From: Clostridium sp.
GTDB taxonomy: Bacteria; Bacillota; Clostridia; Acetivibrionales; Acetivibrionaceae
Assembly (NCBI GenBank): GCA_012798835.1
Contig: JAAZML010000072.1
Span: 1-37,307, forward strand
DNA: 37,307 nucleotides
Direction: 5' to 3'
The translations under genes and the position numbers were made by a program. Positions 30,968 to 37,307 of this stretch are shown in pieces. The notes below the pieces were generated by a model, which saw nothing but the letters and a program-made list of their open reading frames with translations, did no database searches and had not been told where the DNA came from. Position 1 is the stretch's first letter. Every line of letters starts with the position of its first letter.

Positions 30968-31417
30968 CTATTTGTTGTATTCTTTCTCTATTTTATTAAT
31001 TTTATCTATCCTATTTGTATGTCTTTCCCCAAGAAATTCAGACCTTAGCCATACCTTAACTATATCTATTGCAATATCAAAACCCAAGATCCGTTCCCCA
31101 AGAGCTAGCACATTCGCATCATTATGTCTTCTGCTCATCCTTGCCATATAGGTATTGGTACACACAGCAGCCCTGATTCCTGGTATCTTGTTTGCTGCAA
31201 TAGACATCCCAAGGCCCGTTCCACATACCAAAATACCCCTATCACATTCTCCGCTCTTTACTGCTTCCGCTACCTCACGGGCAAATTCTGGATAATCCAC
31301 AGATTCTATATTATGCGTCCCAAAATCCCGAATGTTGTAGCCATTTTCCTTTAGGTGGTTTATTATCTTACCCTTTAGGTTGAAACCCCCATGATCACTT
31401 CCAATCCCGATTCTCAT
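30968..31417 (-). CDS. rpiB: Ribose 5-phosphate isomerase B
   Basis: MRIGIGSDHGGFNLKGKII; DYPEFAREVAEAVKSGECDRGILVCGTGLGMSIAANKIPGIRAAVC; RRHNDANVLALGERI. Confidence 0.97.
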   Translation of the reverse strand: MRIGIGSDHGGFNLKGKIINHLKENGYNIRDFGTHNIESVDYPEFAREVAEAVKSGECDRGILVCGTGLGMSIAANKIPGIRAAVCTNTYMARMSRRHNDANVLALGERILGFDIAIDIVKVWLRSEFLGERHTNRIDKINKIEKEYNK

Positions 31418-31567
31418 ACTAAGCCTCCTCGATATTTACAAGTAACCCTGTACTTATGGGCTATTTTATTTTGGCCTTTTATCATCAGATATAAAGGTAT
31501 TCTAGTAGTATATTTTATAACATTAGAATCCTTGTGTCAAAAAATTTTGCAGGGGTTTTAGACACCG

Positions 31568-32062
31568 CTAAATGCAAGTAATAATCCAATCGGCTATGGC
31601 AACAATTAGCATGAGCAAAAAAGAGATTTTTGCCGCATAATCGGTTGACTTGATAATGTTATGATGACCTTCTAACCTGCCTCTCACGCTCCTGCGTATT
31701 ACCTCTGATAAACAAAATACGTATACCAAAATTCCCGCCTTGTTAAACGCAAAAGCACTGGCAAAATCGCCGCAACCCAAAGAAGCAAAACACCTTGTCA
31801 TGCCGCAGAAGGGACAATTATGACCGGTAATAAGCCTGAAGGGACATATAAACACGCTCCTAAAATAAAGCCCGGGTATCTTTACGTAGGCATATCCATC
31901 ATTGAGCACCAGCATAAAAGGGGAAATTAAAATGAGAATCAGGAATATAATTATTCCCCATTCACTTCTTTTGCATAGGTTATTAGTTCTTACATTCCTA
32001 ATGCTAGCCGCCCCCGCCCGTTTGCTATGCGAGGGGTCTAGAACCTTTTTATTTCCGTTTAT
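31568..32062 (-). CDS. DUF2752-like small membrane protein; proposed AUA start (ORF-track start is ATG at 31915)
   Basis: CPFRLITGHNCPFCGMTRCFASLGCGDFASAFAFN is DUF2752-like. The frame is open to 32062, where AAAGAGGTG lies 8 nt upstream of ATA; the extension encodes a TM segment (WGIIIFLILILISPFMLVL). Confidence 0.55.
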   Translation of the reverse strand: MNGNKKVLDPSHSKRAGAASIRNVRTNNLCKRSEWGIIIFLILILISPFMLVLNDGYAYVKIPGLYFRSVFICPFRLITGHNCPFCGMTRCFASLGCGDFASAFAFNKAGILVYVFCLSEVIRRSVRGRLEGHHNIIKSTDYAAKISFLLMLIVAIADWIITCI

Positions 32063-32303
32063 TTTATAAACACCTCTTTACATTCCGCCTCAATACAAAC
32101 CGCATGCTATAACTTAAGCATAACCACCACGAATGCCCATATAACGGATAACGCATGCAAACCTAAATCACGAATTTACGATATGCGAAAAAAATCCCAA
32201 GGGTATCCATTCACTTAATAATTATGATATAATATAACATATGATTTGTCATCTGTTTTAGGAGTAATTTGTATAAATGTTTGAAAAATCCACTTCTTTT
32301 ATG

Positions 32304-32789
32304 CTATAAAGGTTCAAGCTTCGACATCAACTCATCAATAGCCTGCTTTAGAATTCCTGCACAGTATCTATAGGTTTCTGCCGACATACCATAGGGGTCG
32401 GGGATATTCATACATGTAGAGCTTTCGCCCCTTTTGCCTCCAAAAACAAATTCTTTTAATACCCAAACCTTTTCCAGCGCCTCAGGAAACATTTTTATAA
32501 TTGCATTTTTGTGATCATAAGTCATTGTCAGTATCAAAAACGCCTCAGCGATATCACCCTTTGTAAGCCGACGGGATTTATGCGTTTTAATGTCAATCCC
32601 GTAACCCTCTTTTAGCACTTCTATCGCTTTAGGGTTTGCCCCATACCCTTCAAAAGCGGATACACCAGCCGAAATACCCTTGTAGCCCTCCAACCCCTTT
32701 TCGCTGTTTTTTATGGCAAAATTAAAAAGTCCCTCCGCCATACTGCTTCTGCATGTGTTCCCCGTGCATACAAAAAGAATCTTTTTCAT
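32304..32789 (-). CDS. ywlE: Low-molecular-weight protein tyrosine/arginine phosphatase
   Basis: MKKILFVCTGNTCRSSMAEGLFN P-loop; DIPDPYGMSAETYRYC; neighbourhood with ywlC and rpiB. Confidence 0.93.
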   Translation of the reverse strand: MKKILFVCTGNTCRSSMAEGLFNFAIKNSEKGLEGYKGISAGVSAFEGYGANPKAIEVLKEGYGIDIKTHKSRRLTKGDIAEAFLILTMTYDHKNAIIKMFPEALEKVWVLKEFVFGGKRGESSTCMNIPDPYGMSAETYRYCAGILKQAIDELMSKLEPL

Positions 32790-32873
32790 CTTTAGAGCTC
32801 CTCTCCCCAATCGTATGTATCATATTTGGGCAATTTCCCCGCTGATACGACCCTAGGTTTTGCTATTTTAGTT

Positions 32874-33926
32874 TCAAACTCTGATAATGTTATAACCAGA
32901 GGCCTTCTCCAAGCGATTCATTATTGCAAGACCTATTCCCTGATCACTTATTGCTTCGGCAAGTATAAGTTTTACGCCAATATTGTCAAAATCCCTTAAC
33001 GCCTTAAAAAGGTTTGATGCAATGGTTCTGGGATTCTGTCGATCCCCTACAGAAATTGTTGGCGTGCCGTTGTAAAATGCACTTGTCTGCTCGGTGGAAA
33101 GTATACCAACAGCAATATTATCTGCCTTACATCCTTTTGCTAATGCCTTTATTTTTTCAACAACTTTTAAAATCTCACCCTCAACAACAATAATATCGGC
33201 CTTGGGGGAATAATGCGTATATTTCATCCCCGGTGCCCTAGGCGCAAGCCCCTCCAGATTTTTATTCCTCAGTGACTTATCCATCGCCACATCCCCAATA
33301 ACAGCAGTCAGCTCCTCAAAGGATATCCCGCCCGGTCTTAATATCATCGGGGGATCAATAGTCATATCAAGGACTGTAGACTCAACTCCAACCCTTGCAC
33401 AACCCCCATCTATTATTATGTCCACCTTGCCGTATAAATCATCCATAACATGGCTTACAGCCGTGGGACTAGGTCTACCGGATGTATTCGCACTAGGAGC
33501 GGCTATGGGTATTCCCGCTTCCTGAATTAGGGCAAGGGCAATAGGGTGGGAGGGTACTCTCAAGCCAACCGTTTGGAGTCCTGCGGTAATTATGTCGGGT
33601 ATTAGCTTAGATTTTTCAAACAAAATAGTCAAAGGACCGGGCCAAAATTTGTCCATTAAAGTTTTTGCTTTAGAAGGGATCGATAGAACTAATTTGTCAA
33701 TAGATCCCTGATCAGTTATATGTAGAATTAGGGGGTTGTCCGTTGGTCTGCCTTTTGCCCTAAAAACTTTTTCAACGGCTTTTACATCCAAGGCGTTGGC
33801 CCCCAGCCCGTAAACTGTTTCGGTTGGGAAGGCCACAACTCCCCCCATTTGCAAAACCTTAGCTGCATATTCTATCTTTTTTATATCTATGTTTTCAATT
33901 TCTATCTTGAGTATTTCAGTTTTCAT
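32874..33926 (-). CDS. ywlC: L-threonylcarbamoyladenylate synthase (Sua5/YwlC type)
   Basis: GGVVAFPTETVYGLGANALDVKAVEKVFRAKGRPTDNPLILHI; PSANTSGRPSPT; STVLDMT; C-terminal Sua5 domain APGMKYTHYSPKA. Confidence 0.97.
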   Translation of the reverse strand: MKTEILKIEIENIDIKKIEYAAKVLQMGGVVAFPTETVYGLGANALDVKAVEKVFRAKGRPTDNPLILHITDQGSIDKLVLSIPSKAKTLMDKFWPGPLTILFEKSKLIPDIITAGLQTVGLRVPSHPIALALIQEAGIPIAAPSANTSGRPSPTAVSHVMDDLYGKVDIIIDGGCARVGVESTVLDMTIDPPMILRPGGISFEELTAVIGDVAMDKSLRNKNLEGLAPRAPGMKYTHYSPKADIIVVEGEILKVVEKIKALAKGCKADNIAVGILSTEQTSAFYNGTPTISVGDRQNPRTIASNLFKALRDFDNIGVKLILAEAISDQGIGLAIMNRLEKASGYNIIRV

Positions 33927-34001
33927 ATCTTTACACCCCAAATTTTACTGCTTCCCTTTATCCTAAGTAACGCATATACCAAACCTTTTGCACTTTAAAA
34001 A

Positions 34002-34742
34002 TTAATTTAATAATGTAACTACCACACCGCAAACAAAGCCCATTAAATTTCCTATAGGAGACAACCTACCTGTATGCAGTCTTCTAGACTCTGCTATCAG
34101 CTCCCCATATATTACATAAAGCATAGCACCTGCAGCAAATCCCAGGCATGTGCCGATAAAACCTTTGGATATTCCCCCCAGAACGGCACCCGCTAAAGCA
34201 CCAATACCCATAGGGACACCCGATAGAACGGTAATTAAAAAAGCCTTGCTTTTGCTAAATCCCCCCGCCCTTAAGGGAATGGCCATGGCAATTCCCTCTG
34301 GAATATCATGGATCATAATAACAGTGGTTAGCATAATACCAAGAGTTGTTGAAGCCCCAAAACCCGCCCCAACTGCAAATCCTTCCGGGAAATTGTGAAG
34401 GGATATACCCACCGCCATTAATATACCCGCTCTTAAAAGACCGGTTTTCTTGTTTTTTTGTTTCCTGTCCCCAGCCCTTGTAATAAATTCTTCGACTATC
34501 ATTATTGTTAGTACACCAATTAGTATACCAATAAAAGCAGAAGCCGTCCCCCCATAAGAAAAAGCCTCCGGGATTAGTTCAAAACAAACAACAGCGGTCA
34601 TTAAACCTGCAGCAAATTCTAGAATAAAGCTCAAAAATCGCGGATTCATATCCTTTATAAAAAAAACTGCAAGCCCCCCGGTGCCTGTTCCCGTAATGCC
34701 GGTGACAAGACCTATAAGTGTTATTTTAATTATGTTATCCAT
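34002..34742 (-). CDS. ZIP family metal transporter
   Basis: GISLHNFPEGFAVGAGFGAS and MIHDIPEGIAMAIPLRAGG: the H-N-x-P-E-G / H-D-I-P-E-G metal-site motifs of ZIP TM4/TM5. Confidence 0.94.
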   Translation of the reverse strand: MDNIIKITLIGLVTGITGTGTGGLAVFFIKDMNPRFLSFILEFAAGLMTAVVCFELIPEAFSYGGTASAFIGILIGVLTIMIVEEFITRAGDRKQKNKKTGLLRAGILMAVGISLHNFPEGFAVGAGFGASTTLGIMLTTVIMIHDIPEGIAMAIPLRAGGFSKSKAFLITVLSGVPMGIGALAGAVLGGISKGFIGTCLGFAAGAMLYVIYGELIAESRRLHTGRLSPIGNLMGFVCGVVVTLLN

Positions 34743-34857
34743 ATCTGCCCCCCGAATACACTTTTCTGGTTTATCTTCTATTTGTATTCGCATTCGGGGT
34801 ACATTATTATAAGGTACTCTTTTTGATGTAGTGCTTTTTTAAGTATAGGTCAATATC

Positions 34858-35925
34858 CTAATCGCCGTGCCCTAATTTTTCTGCCTGCTCTGTAGTAATA
34901 AGTTCATCCACTATTTCATCTATTTCCCCATCCAATACATTTTCTATTTTGTAGAGGGTAAGCCCAATCCGGTGGTCAGTTATCCTTCCCTGGGGATAAT
35001 TGTATGTCCTTATTCTCTCGCTTCTATCCCCCGTTCCCACCTGGCTCTTTCTTTCTTGGGCTATCTCACTGCTTTGCTCAATTTGCGCTGTCTCATAAAG
35101 TTTGGATCTTAAAATTGCCATTGCCCTATCCTTATTTTTGTACTGCGATCTTTGATCCTGACAGGTAACAACCAAGCCCGTAGGTAAATGGGTTATACGT
35201 ATTGCAGAATCCGTCTTATTGACATGCTGCCCACCAGCACCCGATGCCCTATAAGTATCTATCCTCAAGTCGTTGGGGTTTATATCTACATCGACCTCTT
35301 CAACTTCGGGTAATACCGCCACAGTCACGGTAGATGTATGTATTCTTCCGCCCGATTCGGTGGTAGGTATCCTTTGAACCCTATGAACACCGCTTTCGAA
35401 TTTTAATTTGCTATATGCGCCGGTACCCTCTATGGAAAAAACCACTTCCTTAAATCCCCCTATCTCCGTAGGGTTGGAATCTAACATCTCTGTTTTCCAT
35501 CCCCTTCTTTCCGCATAACGTGTATACATTCTGAAAAGATCGCCTGCAAACAATGCGGCCTCATCCCCTCCTGCACCTCCCCGTATTTCAACGATAACAT
35601 TCTTATCATCGTTTGGATCTTTGGGAATGAGGAGTATTTTCATTTCGTTTTTAATAACCTCGAATCGCTCTTGGGCTCCCTTTAGCTCTTCCTCGACCAT
35701 CTCGTGGAATTCCTTGTCCAGCTTTTCATTGAGCATCTCTTTGGCATCGGTAATCTCCTGCTGAACTTTTTTATACTCAGTATATTTTCCTACGAATTCC
35801 TCCAATTCGGTGTGTTCTTTCATAAGCTTTCTATATTCATCTTGGTTTGCTATCACGGAAGGATCGCTAATCTTGTGGTTAATCTCATCGTATCTGTTTT
35901 CCGCTGACTGAAATTTTTCTAACAT
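34858..35925 (-). CDS. prfA: Peptide chain release factor 1
   Basis: [68 protein letters not shown] (GGQ). In place of the RF2 SPF tripeptide there is a [25 protein letters not shown] context typical of RF1. Confidence 0.97.
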   Translation of the reverse strand: MLEKFQSAENRYDEINHKISDPSVIANQDEYRKLMKEHTELEEFVGKYTEYKKVQQEITDAKEMLNEKLDKEFHEMVEEELKGAQERFEVIKNEMKILLIPKDPNDDKNVIVEIRGGAGGDEAALFAGDLFRMYTRYAERRGWKTEMLDSNPTEIGGFKEVVFSIEGTGAYSKLKFESGVHRVQRIPTTESGGRIHTSTVTVAVLPEVEEVDVDINPNDLRIDTYRASGAGGQHVNKTDSAIRITHLPTGLVVTCQDQRSQYKNKDRAMAILRSKLYETAQIEQSSEIAQERKSQVGTGDRSERIRTYNYPQGRITDHRIGLTLYKIENVLDGEIDEIVDELITTEQAEKLGHGD

Positions 35926-36138
35926 ATTGCACCTCTTAACATATCCAAAATTGGTTTTACAACCATTTATTATACCACTTTTCTTCAGTTTGTTCTATGT
36001 AAATAGTTCCCTTGAATTTCTTTACAACAGTTGTTCTACATAAATCATCCCAAGGATAATGTCAATGGTGCTGGAGTTTTTAATTTGAAAGCACGATAAT
36101 TGAAAACTCAACTTTATAAAGATAAAATCTTTGGATCA

Positions 36139-37307
36139 TCACTTTGTCAAACTATTGGGGAACGTAACCACTTCGTTTGTTTTTACTGAAACCTTTATAT
36201 CTCCCAGTAAACTCGCAAAAGATACACTCTTTTCACCATACTTTTCCCGTATTTTATAAATGGTTTCATCTATAGTTTCCTTCTTTTTCTGCTCCGCATA
36301 ATCGTGGAAAATATCCAACTGTACGGGGGTACCCTTTTGTACCAAGTTTATAGCCCTTATTGTCAAGGCGCGGACTGGGTGTGACCAATCATATCTTTTC
36401 TCAAATAAGGTAGAGGCCGCCTGTGTCAATATTATTGAGCTGGAAGTTGTACATGGTAGAGGGCATTGGAATTGCCTTGAATGCAGCCTGTTGTCTTTAA
36501 CAGTTATTTGGACACCCTCGGCTTCAATCTCATTTTCTTGAAGCCTTTTTGATACACCCAACGAAAGTTCTTGGAAAACCCAACGTACCTCTTCATTCTT
36601 TACTAAATCCGATGTGCAGGTTGTCCCATGGCCTATGCTCTTTACGGGTGCTTTATCCTTGGCATCCATAACAGGGCTATCATCTATGCCATTTGCAAAT
36701 TGCCACAGACTCATACCGTTTATGCCTAATTGGGCCTTGAGAAACCCTGGATCTGAACATGCCAAATCCCCTAACGTTCTAATCCCGAAGGTATTTAATT
36801 TGCGTTTGGTGGCCTTTCCTATCCCGAGCATTTTATCAATTTCCTGCGGCCACACAATTTCTTTGAATCTTTCTTTGGGGATCACTGTTACCGCATCGGG
36901 CTTTTTAAGATCGCTGCCCATCTTTGCAAATATTTTATTATAGCTGACACCTACACTGATGGTTAAACCCAATTCCCTCTTCATTCTTTCTTTTAATTCG
37001 TTTGCTATACTCTCGCCATCCCCAAAAAGATGGACAGAACCACTAACATCAAGCCAGCATTCGTCAAGTCCAAAGGGCTCAACTTGGTTGGTATAAGAAT
37101 AATATATTTTTCTTGCCAGGCGAGAATGCTTTAAATATTCATCATAATGGGGCGGAACCACTAGAAGCTTTGGGCACTTTTGTTTTGCCTTCCAAATGAC
37201 TTCCCCAGTTTTGACTCCTAGCACTCTTGCTTCCTGTGATCTTGCCAACACAACACCATGCCTATCCTCAGATGAGCCGCAAACAGCTAGTGGCAGGCCT
37301 TTCCCCT
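36139..37307 (-). CDS. dinB: Y-family DNA polymerase (DNA polymerase IV, DinB-like), N-terminus truncated by the window edge
   Basis: The minus-strand frame stays open to the window end (GKGLPLAVCGSSEDRHGVVLARSQEARVLGVKTGEVIWKAKQKCP...), then FGLDECWLDVSGSVHLFG and SVGVSYNKIFAKMGSDLKKPDAVTVI. Confidence 0.95.
   Translation of the reverse strand, partial: GKGLPLAVCGSSEDRHGVVLARSQEARVLGVKTGEVIWKAKQKCPKLLVVPPHYDEYLKHSRLARKIYYSYTNQVEPFGLDECWLDVSGSVHLFGDGESIANELKERMKRELGLTISVGVSYNKIFAKMGSDLKKPDAVTVIPKERFKEIVWPQEIDKMLGIGKATKRKLNTFGIRTLGDLACSDPGFLKAQLGINGMSLWQFANGIDDSPVMDAKDKAPVKSIGHGTTCTSDLVKNEEVRWVFQELSLGVSKRLQENEIEAEGVQITVKDNRLHSRQFQCPLPCTTSSSIILTQAASTLFEKRYDWSHPVRALTIRAINLVQKGTPVQLDIFHDYAEQKKKETIDETIYKIREKYGEKSVSFASLLGDIKVSVKTNEVVTFPNSLTK

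Noticed and set aside
36139-37251. Truncated dinB pseudogene starting at 37251
   Set aside because: The reading frame continues open to the window end with conserved Y-family residues (GLPLAVCGSSEDRHGVVLARS); it is cut by the window, not by mutation.

Overview
A 37.3-kb Firmicutes/Clostridia-type chromosomal window, almost entirely minus-strand. It opens inside the 5' end of tmRNA (ssrA), followed by smpB, a PHP phosphoesterase and a DUF402 protein. A two-gene plus-strand island follows (Cys-rich protein, lytic transglycosylase). Then come tsaD, lonB, clpX, clpP, tig, an NCS2 permease, and the block spoIIQ-like M23 / spoIID / murA / ywmB. Next is an ~12-kb accessory block: a small SLH protein, two giant tandem Fn3/SLH-like surface proteins (1305 and 1611 aa) and a 582-aa protein with a NucS/DUF91-like N-terminus and a DUF2325-like C-terminus. 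The right end is housekeeping: a tagO/wecA-like transferase, comEB, upp, rpiB, a DUF2752 protein, ywlE, ywlC/tsaC, a ZIP transporter, prfA and a truncated dinB. The most unusual signals are: (i) a 29-bp-period array of near-palindromes (AGTGAAATGGTATTTCACT) in the leader of the giant-protein genes, bracketed by complementary CCCCCGGG/CCCGGGGG arms, one of which overlaps the likely Shine-Dalgarno; (ii) the apparently nuclease-dead NucS-like/DUF2325 fusion directly upstream; (iii) this accessory block occupying the place where the atp operon sits between upp and ywmB-murA in B. subtilis; (iv) a DUF2752 gene that appears to use an AUA start codon. No transposase, CRISPR, phage, tRNA or rRNA was recognised. 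All family calls come from reading the sequence, not from database searches.
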